This document shows positions 35,521 to 47,733 of a stretch of DNA of 64,000 nucleotides, in pieces. The position numbers and the translations under genes were made by a program. Source of the DNA: Chelydra serpentina (lineage: Eukaryota > Chordata > Testudines > Chelydridae); the NCBI GenBank assembly GCA_037349315.1, contig JBAIAC010000027.1, forward strand, positions 992,001-1,056,000, in the 5' to 3' direction. Every line of letters starts with the position of its first letter. Position 1 is the first letter of the stretch. The notes below the pieces were generated by a model that was given only the letters and a program-made list of their open reading frames with translations, ran no database searches and was not told where the DNA came from.

Positions 35521-36361
35521 CGCTGTAGCACTAGAGCTGAAAGGGGGGCAGGTTCCTATCACCATCGCACAGCTGTTCCCACTCCTTAAAACACTAGTGG
35601 GGATCCTCCCCACAGTGATCTGAACAAGCCCGTCACTCCCGCAAAAACACCACGGGAAACCGCCTCTTGCCCGGGCGGGGGCCACTGCAAACAGTGTCTT
35701 ACGCACTTACACTGCACTGTAGTGTGAGTTATCACAGAGGCTGCTGAGCACCCCTCTGCCCCATACCTGCGGTTTCAGTCTTTATCCAGGACGTGGGGAA
35801 GGGCACTCACAGCACGGTGCACAATAACCTAGGAGCAGTATTTCTCTTCCAGGTCCACAAACAGAAATATTTACTTATAATCGTAATAGGTAAAAAAAAA
35901 AGAGGGGGGGGTGGGGGGGAGAGAAATAGTGGGACATACCACTCAGCAAGTGGATGTATCTGTTGAAAGGTAACCCTGCGACACCCCCCCTGCATACAAG
36001 CCCTCGCAGGAGCTTGCTTCTTTCACTCCATACAGAGAACACACACTGCTCTGGAGCTGGCTCAGGCACTAGTGCACAGCTGCAGGCTGTGAGCTGCTGT
36101 GACAACCAAACAGCAAAATTGCCTTCATGGACTTTCCTTTTACATTTCAAATTTGGCAAGTGTTTAAAACTTAGCCCTGCCCTGTGTTTTGGGCCCAAAA
36201 CAGTGTCCAGACACATCTAAGGCAACATTGATTCAGAGTGGAGCATTGGGACCCTCTCTGCTCTTCAGCACTCCTTCCATGATTTAGAGCCTGGTGAGGC
36301 AGGCTCTCTCCAGCAGTAGGATGTTTCCAGCCTCTCTCTTCCCCTCCTCAGCTTTCGGAAC

Positions 36362-37729
36362 ATGTCCTCTCCATACTGCATCTCACTGGCGGATGTTGAA
36401 GGTACACAGTCAAGTCTCCATGGCCTTATCCACCTCACCCTCATTCTAACCAGTTCCAGCCTAGACAAGTTAGCCGGCCACAGACTCTTCAAGTGTGAGT
36501 TCTTCCAGAAGACTGTCTCCTTTAAGGTAAAGCTGACACATTAATGGCACACAGTGCAAGCGGAGAAGCAGTGCATGACCCACCCTCCAGCCTAGCTCTG
36601 CTATCTCAGAGGAAATGGTACAGGGTCTGACCGGGGCTTGGATTGGAGAAGCAATAGCTCAAATACAAGAGTGCGCACCATTAGCATCAGTACAAAGGGA
36701 GAATCGTTGATTTCAACACTTAAATGCTGCAGAACACACTGTATGAATCCAATGGCAGATTGGCTCTCAGGCCCTGCCAGCTTTGGACACAATTCAAGTC
36801 TAGTCCCAGAGCAATAGGAACTAGAAATTACCACTCCTCTATCCACAGGAAACAAGGTTGGTGGCCCCTGTCCATAAGAGTGTATGCCGCTGAACCCTGC
36901 AATGCAGATGACAGCTATAGATCAAAGGTAACGGGAACCCCACCCTCCACCCCCCGGACACCATAGCAGACAGTGTTAAAACCAGCGAACACCTGGCCTA
37001 TCATTAAGGATTTGGTGGATGATGTGCTGACAGTCACAGAGGAGGAGATTCAGGTAAACATTAACTCCAAGCACCCTCTTGCTCTAACAGCCCAGCCCTC
37101 TGGCACAGGCCAGGTGCCTCCATTCACACATCTTGTCCTCCCTCCATCACCTTGCCCTTCCACGCTGAAGCATAATGAAGGAGTAGTGATCCTCTTCAAA
37201 GGAGGATCGCTCTCTGCCATGCAGGCTGAGAGCTGGCTGGGCCTCCTCCATTTCCTCCCATGGTATTCTTCAGCTCCACAGCAGCAGCATTGGGCATGAG
37301 CAGCCCCGGCTGCCTGTCACTTTAGGGGTGCAGTAATTTAGGGTCCCAGCCTTTTCCCATAATTGTATCAACAGATGCCCACAACTGTGGCCTATGCCTC
37401 CCCAAAGCATTGCCCACAAGCTCCATGAAAAGGGATGTTTCATGCTCAGTCCCTCACTTTAAGCACTTTAAGGCTTAGAACAATATTTACCAGCACAGTA
37501 ACTGCTCTTCTCTCTGCCCCAACAGCAAGCAACACAGCTGGTGTGGGAGAGGATGAAGCTGCTTATTGAACCAACAGCTGGAGTGGGAGTGGCTGCTGTG
37601 CTCTCTGAGCAGTTTCGCTCAGTCTCCCAGGAAGTGAAGAACCTTTGCATTGTGCTGTGTGGAGGAAACATAGCCCTAGGCTCCCTGGCCTGGCTCAGAC
37701 CACCTGGCAAAGAGGCAAATGGAAACTGA
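36362..37729 (+). pseudogene. SRR: Serine racemase (SRR) remnant
   Basis: SRR is the pyridoxal-phosphate enzyme that makes D-serine from L-serine. Three pieces remain in order. (1) 36362-36526: MSSPYCISLADVE to FFQKTVSFK, the full first coding exon, including the PLP-binding lysine (SFK) and a good donor GT; one residue is missing relative to human. (2) About 36865-37053: SIRVYAAEPCNADDSYRSK, then TIADSVKTS and NTWPIIKDLVDDVLTVTEEEIQ, with donor GT. The frame changes twice inside it and the continuing frame meets TAG at 36964-36966. (3) 37526-37729: QATQLVWERMKLLIEPTAGV to the stop, with a clean acceptor AACAG. The exons for the SGNHG active-site loop and the following segments are absent from the 340 bases between pieces 1 and 2, as is the tetraglycine phosphate-binding loop. 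The locus is native, in the head-to-head position with SMG6, and it has introns, so it is not a retrocopy. Confidence 0.85.
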
Positions 37730-37829
37730 TCAGCTTTTCGAGCCACTGCTACCAGGAGCGAGAAACTGAGCTGTTTCTTAGAACCTGGTGCTGTGTTTGC
37801 ACAGTGGGGCCTCTGGGAGTTACTGTAAT

Positions 37830-37835
37830 AATAAA
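37830..37835 (+). promoter_or_regulatory. AATAAA polyadenylation signal of the SRR remnant
   Basis: AATAAA lies about 100 bases after the stop of the last SRR exon, on the same strand. It is a plausible retained poly(A) signal. Confidence 0.5.
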
Positions 37836-38129
37836 AAACACTCCATGAGCAAAAGGACTGTGATTTCTAAGGAAACCTTGTAATCTCAAGGAGCAGCTGG
37901 TACTGCTCTTAACCTGGTATAGGTGGGTGGAGCCAAAGAGCTGGTCTCTCAGCCTCCCAAAGGCAGGGGGTTGAAATGCAGCTAGCCCCCTGCCTGGGGC
38001 CCAAGCCCATGCTGCTTAGAGAGATCACTTTTGTGTTCAGCCAGCAGGAGACTGTGGTAAAGTCTGACCCTGTGCTCTCATGGGACAAGACTCCCTCCTG
38101 CCCACAGACTAAGTTAGACAAACACAGTT

Positions 38130-38995
38130 TATTGGGGAGGAGTCAACCCCGCATTTGTAAAGAGAAGTCATGCCTCACCAATCTATTCGAATTCTTTGAA
38201 GGTGTACTTGGTTTTTCAGAAAGCCTTTGACAAGGTCCCACACCAAAAGCTCTTAAGGAAACTAAGTAGTCATGGGTAAGAGGGAAGGTCCTCTCATGGT
38301 TTAATAACTGGTTCAAGATAGGAAACAAAGGGTAGGAATAAATAGTCAGTTTTCATAATGCAGAGAGAATATCTAATAATGATCTGGAAAAGGGAGCGAA
38401 CAGTAAAATTGCAAAGTATGTAGAGGATACAAAATTATTCAATAATTAAGAGTCCCAGGGGGCTCTCAGGAACTGGCAGAAAATTCAACATTGATAAGTG
38501 CGAAGTGATGCACATTGGCAAAAATAATCCCAACTGTTGAGCTTAGAAAAGAGAGGACAGTCTATAATCATGAATGAAGTGGGAAAAGTGTTATTGACCC
38601 TTTTGCACAATACGAAAACCAGTACCAATGAAATTACTAGGCATCAGGTTTAATACAAACAAGGGGAAGTACTTTTTCCACATAATGGCAAGTTAAACTG
38701 TGGAACTCATTGCCATGGGATGTTGATGGCCAAAAGTATAACTGGGTTCAGTGAAGAACGAGATAAAGGATAGGCCCATCAATGGCTATTAGCCAAGATG
38801 GTCAGAGATGCAACCCCATGCCCAAGGCAACCCTAAACTTCTGACTGTCGGAAGGGAAGACAGGTGGATCACTCCAACCTACAGTTCTGTACACTCCCCC
38901 TGAAGCTCTGGTACTGACCATTGTTGGAGACAGGATGCTGGGCTAGATGGACCATTGGTCTGACCCCATATGGCAGCCTATGTTTTTATGTTCTC
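38130..38995 (+). mobile_element. CR1 LINE fragment, degenerate
   Basis: Reading on plus, the segment contains recognisable CR1 reverse-transcriptase remnants: a KAFDKVPH-like stretch near 38221, an AKYVEDTKLF-like stretch near 38415 and a NIDKCEVMHIGKNN-like stretch near 38489. It ends with the usual CR1 3' region (GGGCTAGATGGACCATTGG, 38940-38958). Numerous indels and stops show it is dead and old. The 5' part is missing. Confidence 0.85.
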
Positions 38996-39169
38996 AAGTT
39001 ACACACAAATGGCAGGAGAGGGGGCGAAACACAGAATCCTTCGTGCAGCTTCAGGAGCTTCTAGCCTGGCTGGAGGGAATGAACAAAGCCTGCAGGCCCA
39101 ATGTGCACAATACCCAGTGCACAATAACTCGATCCACACGCCCCCTGCAAGGAAGCTGGGCACTTGGAC

Positions 39170-39175
39170 TTTAAT
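39170..39175 (-). promoter_or_regulatory. Candidate poly(A) signal (ATTAAA) for TSR1
   Basis: ATTAAA on the minus strand, about 230 bases downstream of the TSR1 stop codon. It is the common variant signal. No AATAAA was noticed nearer on this strand. Confidence 0.35.
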
Positions 39176-39404
39176 TGAAGAGAAGATACATTTGCCATTG
39201 AAATAAACTGACATTGGAGGCCAGGTTGTGAGCCAGATCTAATGCTGCAGCAGCCACTCTAAATGCTGGACACAAACCCCAGGAAAGGCACAGCACTAAC
39301 AGGTCCAGGGCAGTTCTCCCTACTTCTCACGAGGCTTGGAACAGCCAAGCACCCACATGGGGTCAGGAGGTGCGAACCACAGCAGCCATGCTAGGCCTGG
39401 AGGG

Positions 39405-42400
39405 TTATTCCATCTCCACCTCCTGCACAGGGAGCTGCTGTTCGTTTCTCACCCACGGCACCGGCTCCGGCACATGCGGGTCATAAGTCCATTTAGGGAA
39501 GACGCGCTTGTACAGATTCAGCAGCACCGTGTCCTGGGATTTCAGCTGCCCATCAAAATGACACTTCATGTGACCATGAGTCCCTGGGCAAAGAAAGCAA
39601 CAGAAGTGGTTAGCTGCATCTTGCCAGTTCCTCTTCCCCAGCCCAGAAAAGAGCAGTGTTTGAGCAGGGATGCAGGGACAGTGAGTGTAGCCCAACACCT
39701 TGAGAGGAAAGCAATGTAACGCTGCACGTCAAAGCCAGCCTACCTAGCGGCTCTGTGATGTGTCCTCTGCGGCCCCACTTGGTTCTCAGCTCCACCGGCT
39801 TAAACCACAGCACATCCTCTGCAGATCAAAGACAAGAGACACGTGAGAAACAGGCCAACATGGTCTCCCACACCCCAGCGCCCTGCCACATAGCTAGCAA
39901 ACCAGGCAGGAGTCAGGCTGTTTGAGCTACTATCCAGAGCAGCTGTGAGTATGGTGAACAGCTGCACAGTGACCAAAGAGCTATAGTGTGCATTGACCTA
40001 TAGGCATGGCCTGAAGAAACACAATCACTGCTGCATGGATGGGTATGCTCAGAACACGAGAGCCTCTCTGCAGGGCAAGGGACGCGTGCTGAGCTATCTG
40101 GGTCACGTCAACACGTATGTCAGAATGTTCACACTGAGCCCAGCTCTGAACTTCCAGGTCTCAAAGGCTCCAGTTATTGGAAATCATGACAGACCTTCCT
40201 ATGGAACCGCAGGGTCTCCAGAGGCACACAGGACCCGCTGCACCATCCCCCCCCACACGCATATACACGCACACCATGTACCTCTGTTAAAGAACATGTA
40301 CCGCACTACAGCCGTCTTGGTGAAGATTTTGAAAGGGTGACCACTGAGCACCAGCCGCTTGATGATGATTCTGTCTGGATCCACTGAGAGCAGGAAGCCT
40401 GTGGCCATGAGGTCATGCATTCCTGTGGAGCAGAGCTGACATGAACACCACTGCTCAGTGGGTCCTAGAGCAGGGCAGTCCCCACCGCAAGAATAAGGAC
40501 AGGGCCATTACTTCAGAGATTGAGGGAGAGGAGATGGGCAAGTTAACCCTCTCAGAGCCCCTGACAGATGATTAAGGCACGACAGATGCATGGCAGTATT
40601 GGAGAATGGAACCCAGATCCATCAGTGGAAGCTGGAAACCTCTGCTGCTAGGCTTAGCTTTTATTTCTCATTCAGTCACCCCCTCAGCACGCACTGACTT
40701 ACCATTACTCCTTTGTTTAAACAGTAGCACCGAGGCGGGGGGGAAAGTGATGGGAGCATAAACAGTCACCACCAGGGCTGCATCAGGCCGCAGGAAACGC
40801 TCCAACTTGTGCTTATCAGCTAGAAGAGAGAAAGCACCAAGTAAAACTCTGTTACCAGCCAGTGCCCTGCAGGGGAGCTCCAGAACCCAACACCAACACA
40901 ATGCACACTAATTCGGACATCAACACATTACTCAGGGAACACTCTTCAGGTCCGGCCCCTCCCTCCTTCTGCTCAGCCTTGGGAGCAACCTCAGCAGCAC
41001 AGGGTTGTGGGTCACACGCAGCCCCCCTCCCTCCACGATCACAATAGGCTGTTGAGAGCCAACCCCTTGGAAAAGGAGATCACCAATTGAAACTATAGAG
41101 CCTCGCTCAATCCCGAACAAGGACGAGCCCTACCAGTACCACTTCCTCACTGTCCCAGGGAAAATATAATATATATAAAATATAAATGGAGATATGCCAA
41201 TCTCCTAGAACTGGAAGGACCTCTCAAGGTCATCGAGTCCAGTCCCCTGCCTTCACTAGCAGGACCAAGTACTGTCCCGACAGATTTTTTTTGCCCCAGA
41301 TCCCTAAATGGCCCCCTCAAGGATTGAACTCACAACCCTGGGTTTAGTAGGCCAATGCTCAAACCACTGAGCTATCCCTCCCCCCGAAAACCACATGCTG
41401 CCCAGGCCAATCCACCCCCCTCCAACGAATGAACTCAATTCCTTTCCCCTTGAAGCCCAACAGCCAAGATATGCAAGTCTTCAGAGTCCCTTCAGCCATC
41501 CCAGGTTTCCTACCAGAGACCCAAGCCAGCAGGGGGGCTGCACCGAAAGGGAGCAAAGGGCCCCACCCTCTATATGCAGTTTGTCCACCAGTGGGTCCTA
41601 CACCCACCTGAGCTATGCTGGGAGTACAGAGGGGAGGCGCGGAAGCGCCTGAACCCACAGTGGAAGATCAACTCCTCTTTGGCTTTCACTGTCTCGTTGT
41701 TGCCCAGGTGCCGCCTCACCACAAAGTTCAGCACAGACATCTGCAGAGAGAGGGAGAAGAGCAATGCTGAAGGACCGAGCTCACCTGGAACTGCAGGGTT
41801 GCGAGGCTGAAAGCCATGGATGATACAGAACAGCGCCGCAAGCCAGATGCCTTCAATGTCTCAACAGCTCACAGCCCTGGGGCTACAGTCAAAGGGCTGC
41901 CAGAGAATCCCCATCCCCACCAGAGAAGCCTCAGAGCCATAAAGGGTTCATCAGCAAAACTTCCGCCCGGTTCAGACATTCTGGCTTACACCATCCTGGC
42001 CATCTCCATGCTATTCTGATGTGACCCCCAGGACCTGCAGAACCAGCTTCAGCTCCAACCAGCACAAGAAGTTGTGAACTGGATTCCTTGTACACTCAGC
42101 AAAGGCCCCAGGAAGGCCAGGAGAACGCCAGCCAGTATCAGCCAGAGGGGAAAGCTGCGTGCAAGAGGCACAGTGGCTTTCCAGCTCTTCTGGGTGATGG
42201 CAGGTTACAACCTGTGGCATACTCACCTTCTGCTCATGGGGAAGCAGTGAGAATAGGACCAGAGGCAGCCCCAGCCTGAAACTCTCCATCACGGACATAG
42301 GAACACTACAGATGTGAAGCGTAACGTACCAGCCAACCTGTCGAGAGAGGACAGAGACAACAGTTAATGCAGGTTCCCAGCTGTCGAGGTATGAAGGAGC

Positions 42401-45400
42401 AAGATGGAGCATGCATGTGAGGAGTTGCCTGGGCGCACAGGCAAACAGGACACCAGGACTACCTGGGATTTATCTACAACACAGAAACAGGCGTAGCCAG
42501 CAACCAGTAGTCCAGCAACTTCACTACCAAACCTCGCCTGCCGAGAGCGAGGGGAAACAGCAGGGAAGGAGGAGAGATGGACAATATGGGGGAAGATAAA
42601 TTAGCCAAGGAAAGGCAGATACCGCAGCCCCTTCAGTTTCCTCGTTCTCTATCTGCCGGAAGACATGCTTCCTGGTTCTGGAAAAGTCCTGGAACTGGAA
42701 GATCCTGGCATAGTCCCTGGGGAGATTCTCTTTGGGATCCCAAGGAGATGTCCGGAAACTCTTGAGCCCCCTGTACTTCTGGAACCTGGAGGACAGCGTT
42801 TCAGAGACTTTACTCAACAAATCCTATAGCAGTTAGCAAGCAAACCCCCTTGCCCCCTGTGACGACATCTGCATTATACCTTTACAGGGACTTACACCAC
42901 ACTGGGTCTCACAGAGAGCAAGGGGGAATTCATCCTACTCATAGGAGAGATCTGAGCACGGAGAGTCAGGAACACCCTGATGCCATCAGCCCCCAAATGA
43001 GCCACACAGAAGGGGACTGTCACTGCACCAGCCCACTGGATCAGACAGGCACAGGTGAAGGGTCTAGTTTGATGCAGCCACCCACATGGGTTCTCGCTAC
43101 AGGAAAACCCCACCAGTTTCACTGAGCAAACTAGAGCATGCTCAGTCCCATTTCCCCATTGCACACTGCTGGTCTCAAAGCCAGGACAACTCCAGGGAGA
43201 GTCACTAGCAGATTCGCTCCTTCCATCCTGGTATGAGGTTCCTTACCGGACTCTGGCAGGCAAGTTGCGGGGGGTGTCCACCTCATCTGGGAACATTTGA
43301 TCCAATCTCTCCTGCTTGTACTTCTCCAACATCTGCTCCTCATCTTCATCCAGCTTCTCGTCGTATAGGTCATCCCGAGCAGACTCTGCTACAGTCACGG
43401 TCTCACATTCCTCCTCTACAAGCTCCTCCTCCTCACTGCTTTCCCCAACCTGACAGACAGAATATACTGCTCTTGATGTGCAGAGTCCACAGGCAAGTGT
43501 ATTACACACACACTCCAGACAACACTGCAGGGGCTGCATGCATCTTGCACAATGCAGAGTACAGCCCCCGCTGGAGTTTAGATAAGAGGGTAGCTAACTA
43601 CGACAGAGGGGGTATACAAAGGAGCATGTGCCTGCATCAGACTTTACCCCCTTTGAAATGTGGACACCAGCCTAGCTGTATGTTGTGCCTTTACACTGCC
43701 TGTCTGGGTGTGGAAAAAACAGACAGACAGTTTGCAGGGCAGCAAGCACACTAGTACTTGGACACAATCTACAATATCAACCTCTTGTTACCTGGGAAGC
43801 CTCTTCCATCAAATCTTCGTCCTCCATGTTATCCTCCTCCTCCTCCTCACTGCCATCCTCTCCATCATCCACAATCCACGCAGCCTGGTAGTTGGATGTT
43901 CCCTTGGGGACCTTCACCACCTTCCTCCTTTCCTTCAGGGACTCTGTCAGATTCCCAGAGTGGTTAGTACTGCATAGGCCTCCCCCACCTCTTTACCTAC
44001 AGTAATGCCAGACATGGCACTAGGCTACTCCCTCTAGTTCCCCTTTACAGCTGTGCGGACAGCTGTGCGGAAGAGCAAGTTACATGAAAACGTGGAGGGA
44101 TTTACAGCAATGTATCTTCCCTGTACAGAAATCAGTAACCAGAATCCAGACACTGTTCACGCATCGCTGGGATTTCACCATTCATCATCACTAATGCCAG
44201 GATTGGAGAGCACGGCTCACTCCCTCACACAGCAGTTAGGAATAACCCTGTGCTATACGGCCATCAGCAGACAGATGCTCAGGATCCATGACATGTCCTC
44301 CAATGATCTGGCCACCCCAAATTCAGAGTCAAACTGGAGAAGGTATGCAGCCCAATGGTCAGAAGAAGAGGCTGGAAATAGGAGTCAAGAGGGGCCTGGG
44401 TTCAAAGTTAGATACCAGTCCCAGCCTTAAACTTCTCAGCTAGAGCTCGTAAAAAGTAAAAACTTCACCAATAATCTAAGGAAAGCTAGAGAAATATTGC
44501 CAGCACTGACCTTCTGCCTCTTTCAGCTCCTCCTCAGTGGGCCAGGTCTGTTCCCCCTCCATGGGGTCAGGAATCACCTCTGATTGCAAAGACTCCTGTC
44601 TTCTAGGATCTGCCTTCATCAGGACCTTAATGACTTCCTCCATCTCAACAGCACCGATTACAGAATCATCCTAGCAGACAAAGTCATTAAGTGAGAACCC
44701 ACCCAATTCAAGCTGCACATCGCAGTTTGTAGCAAAGGACTAGCCCCTCCACAACCTCTCCTTACCCAAAGTACTCACACCTCCATTGTAAACACTGTGC
44801 TCTGTCCAAAGAGCTTCTCTGAGAGGGCAAAGCTTTACAGTCTGCCTTGAACCAACCTGACTGCATGACCACAGGTGCTGACTGTTGGGAGCGAAGGCAT
44901 ATTTAGGCCTGACAGAAGCCGACTGTGGCTTTTCATAGTCTGTTCTGATAACATTTAACATAAGCATGAGAACTGCACATGTGTAAAAAATTGAAGAGTA
45001 ATCATGTTTGTGAGAAGAAGAAAAGCTAAAGTAACTAAAAAAAATAAAGACGAGTTTGAACTAACACAAAACCTGCACTGATGGGGGAGAGGAGTTAACA
45101 TGGAAATGAAAGACTAATAACCTATGTATAAGAGAAGATAACAAAAAGTTATAAATAAGTGTGTGTAACAAAGGGAGTTTAAAGCTGTACTGTCCAGTGC
45201 TGGAGGAAACTGTGAGGAGATTGTCCCGATGAACTACCTATTTGTGAGTCACTGATCACTACTTGCTGAGTGTTCTGCCTTCAGAAAGATTTATTAGCCC
45301 CATCTGCTGTGTAAGTGAATCTTAATCCAACACTGAATTCTAGATAACATTGGTTCAAAGACTCTGCAGCTTCAAAACGATTACCAGGGACCAGATAACT

Positions 45401-47733
45401 CTCAGTGGGCCACTCAGAGTCCAGAACACCATCCTACCTGTATTTCCATGTCCTGGCCCTTCCTCTGCTGGTCTTTAGCCACTCTGGGGTTTAGAGAGAA
45501 AGGGTCTGGAGGGGCATCAACTTGACTCATCTGGAAGTCTCCATGTCCTACAATATGCAGCAGGCTGTTTACATTGAGGGTCCGTCCCCGAACGAAGCCA
45601 GATACCTTCAGGGTCCCCACCAAGTCACTATCGTGGCTGGGCATAAACTCAGCATCTTGAACAAGCAAATAGGCCCGTCTGTCACGGAAAGCAAGGTGCC
45701 GCTGCTTCTGAGCAGCAAGATGCCTCAGCAACAACAAAGACTCTTGCTCAGTGTTCAGGGGGAAGAGTTTGGCCTCCGGGAAGCGCTTCTCAATGGCTTT
45801 GCCCAATTTCTTCTTAGCATCTGTCTGTTTCTTCTGTGGGAGATCAGCAACTCCATGGACAGCAACGGCTAGCAGACAGCAAAGAGAACAGCAGAGTTAA
45901 CAGTCAAAACTCAAAAAGCTTCTGTTGACCACAGCCAAGAAATAATGAGACAGATGAACATTAAGATTTTCAGAACCAGAAGCGATCAAGCTTGCAATAC
46001 ATTCACACTGTATGTTAAGAGAGAAGCTTCACCCACTCAGAAAAAAAAAACCCACGACATTCAGTCACCTTACAAACTGGGAGGAGGGCAATCTATGCTG
46101 AGAAAGCACTTGCTGGGGCAGGGATCATCAGCATTAGCCACACACGATGTACATCAGAACAGCCATACTGGGTCAGACCAATGGTCCATCTAGCCCAGTA
46201 TCCTGTCTTCTGACAGTGGCCAATGCCAGGTGCCCCAGAGGGAATGAACAGAACAGGTAATCATCAAGTGATCCATCCCCTGTCACCCATTCCCAGTTTC
46301 TGGCAAACAGAGGCTAAGGACATCATCCCTGCCCATCCTGGCTAATAGCCACTGATGGACCTATCCTCCATGAATTTATCTAGTTCTTTTTTGAACCCTG
46401 TTATATTCTTGGCTTTCACAACATCCCCTGGCAAGGAGTTCCACGGTTGACTGTGTATTGTGTGAAGAAATACTTCATTTTGTTTGTTTTAAACCTGCTG
46501 CCTGTTAATTTCATTTGGTGACCCCTAGTTCTTGTGTTATGAGGAGTAAATAACACTTCCTTATTTACTTTCTCCACACCAATCATCATTTCATAGACCT
46601 CAATCATATCCCTGCCTTAGCCATCTCTTTTCCAAGCTGAAAAGTCCCTATCTTATTACTCTCTCCTCATATGGCAGCTGTTCCATATCCCTAATCATTA
46701 CTGTTGCCCTTTTCTGAACCTTTTCCAATTCCAGTATATCTTTTTTGAGATGGGATGACCACATCTGCCTGCAGTATTGCGCTCCAATCCCCGGGGGTAC
46801 CCTCTGCTTTTTAATTCACGTACCATAGCTGGGGAGCCCCTGTGCAAAGAGGCAAGAGAGGCAGTAATCTCCAGTGCTGTCCCAGCCATCGAGCGGATCC
46901 AGTACAAACAGCAGGGTATCAGCTGCTTTTGCCAGGTCTAACACAGCATGAAGATTCCCTAGAAACACAGTATCAGAATATGACAGAACGAGGCACTGAT
47001 GAGTTTCAGCAGAACACAGTAGAATACCAAGAGCCGGCACAAGCCCTCCTATTCCTTCAGGGTTTCCTTACCCGTGTGTGGCGTCACAAAGCGCCATCGC
47101 TGTTTAAATCGGGGGCAGAGCAGCACAAAACCCTCTGCTCTCTCGCTCTTATGCACAAGGGCAGATTCGTCACTCTGAAGCAACCTCAAGACGTCGTGGG
47201 TGACCACCCCAGCGTGCAGCGGGACCACCACCACCAGGTGAGGCGGCCCATCTTTGCTGCCCAAGCTTCGCTTTTCTGCCAGCACCTGGGAACAGAAACA
47301 GCGGACAATAAAACTGCCCCGGCCCACACCGCCGCTGGGGCGGGCGGCTCCGGGACCCACCCCGTGTTACACCCCGCCCAGGACAGAGGCTCCGCTCCCG
47401 GGGACGCGGCCCGCCGTCACACCCCGCAGCCCGCCCCGCTCGCTCACCGCCTCCTTGCGCTGCCTGCGGAGCTGCAGGGCCTGGTGCCTCCGGTCCGGCT
47501 TGGTCAGGTCCCGCCGCCGGCGGCTCAGGGTCTTGGCGGGGACGCGGCCTAGTGGGGAGAGAGCGGCGGTTAGCGCGGGGCCCGCGGCCGGGCAGGGCGG
47601 TAACCGCGGGCCCCGGCCGGGTCTCACCTCCCGCCCGGCGCTGAGCGCCTCCGCGCGGCTTCCGCCCCTTGTGCGGCTTGTTCTGCTGCTTCAGGGCCCC
47701 GGCCCGGTGCGCGGCCCCCGCGCCAGCCGCCAT
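39405..47733 (-). CDS. TSR1: TSR1, 20S rRNA accumulation / pre-40S maturation factor (complete)
   Basis: TSR1 is a Bms1-related, GTPase-like protein of late pre-40S particles, needed for 40S subunit maturation. Coding exons in transcript order: 47628-47733, 47448-47548, 47072-47285, 46824-46958, 45438-45868, 44511-44670, 43792-43943, 43247-43449, 42623-42785, 42227-42337, 41608-41740, 40703-40819, 40282-40422, 39744-39818, 39405-39583. They sum to 2421 nt (806 codons plus stop; human is about 804). The start [19 protein letters not shown] is chosen over an upstream in-frame ATG at 47748 by homology. Landmarks: basic N-terminus; GTPase-like core ([20 protein letters not shown]), lacking a proper P-loop as known for this family; an acidic stretch in exons 7-8 ([26 protein letters not shown]); [13 protein letters not shown]; and a C-terminal beta-barrel region with [19 protein letters not shown] and [11 protein letters not shown]. 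It is intact, with all junctions GT-AG. Confidence 0.97.
41184..41385 (-). mobile_element. tRNA-derived SINE (turtle Pol III SINE), TSR1 intron 11
   Basis: The minus strand reads GGGGGAGGGATAGCTCAGTG, then an A box (TAGCTCAGTGG) and a B box-like GAGTTCAATCC. The body ends with GGTCCTTCC and the tail variant TAGGAGATTGGCATATCTCC, followed by AT-rich sequence. It is nearly full length and belongs to the same subfamily as the copies near 28898 and 49295. Confidence 0.85.
46153..46792 (-). mobile_element. CR1 LINE 3' fragment, TSR1 intron 4
   Basis: The plus strand starts with ACATCAGAACAGCCATACTG and CCATCTAGCCCAGTATCC, the reverse complement of a CR1 3' end. On minus a reverse-transcriptase C-terminal relic reads [20 protein letters not shown] and [17 protein letters not shown]. 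It is 5'-truncated and frameshifted. Confidence 0.9.

Larger units (their letters stand above)
37836..39404. other. SRR-TSR1 intergenic region (convergent 3' ends)
   Basis: No gene is recognised. Most of the segment (about 38130-38995) is a degenerate CR1 LINE. The rest is unassigned sequence and the probable TSR1 3' UTR next to 39405. Confidence 0.6.

Noticed and set aside
34825..35706. 293-codon minus open frame at the SMG6 promoter
   Set aside because: Only 35058-34965 is the real SMG6 first exon. The upstream part is 5' flanking CpG island sequence and the downstream part is beyond the splice donor.
44131..44196. Possible box C/D snoRNA on minus in TSR1 intron 6 (TGATGA and CTGA about 60 bases apart)
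   Set aside because: I recall that human TSR1 hosts SNORD91-type snoRNAs, so I looked. This candidate has no terminal stem and no guide sequence I could match to rRNA.
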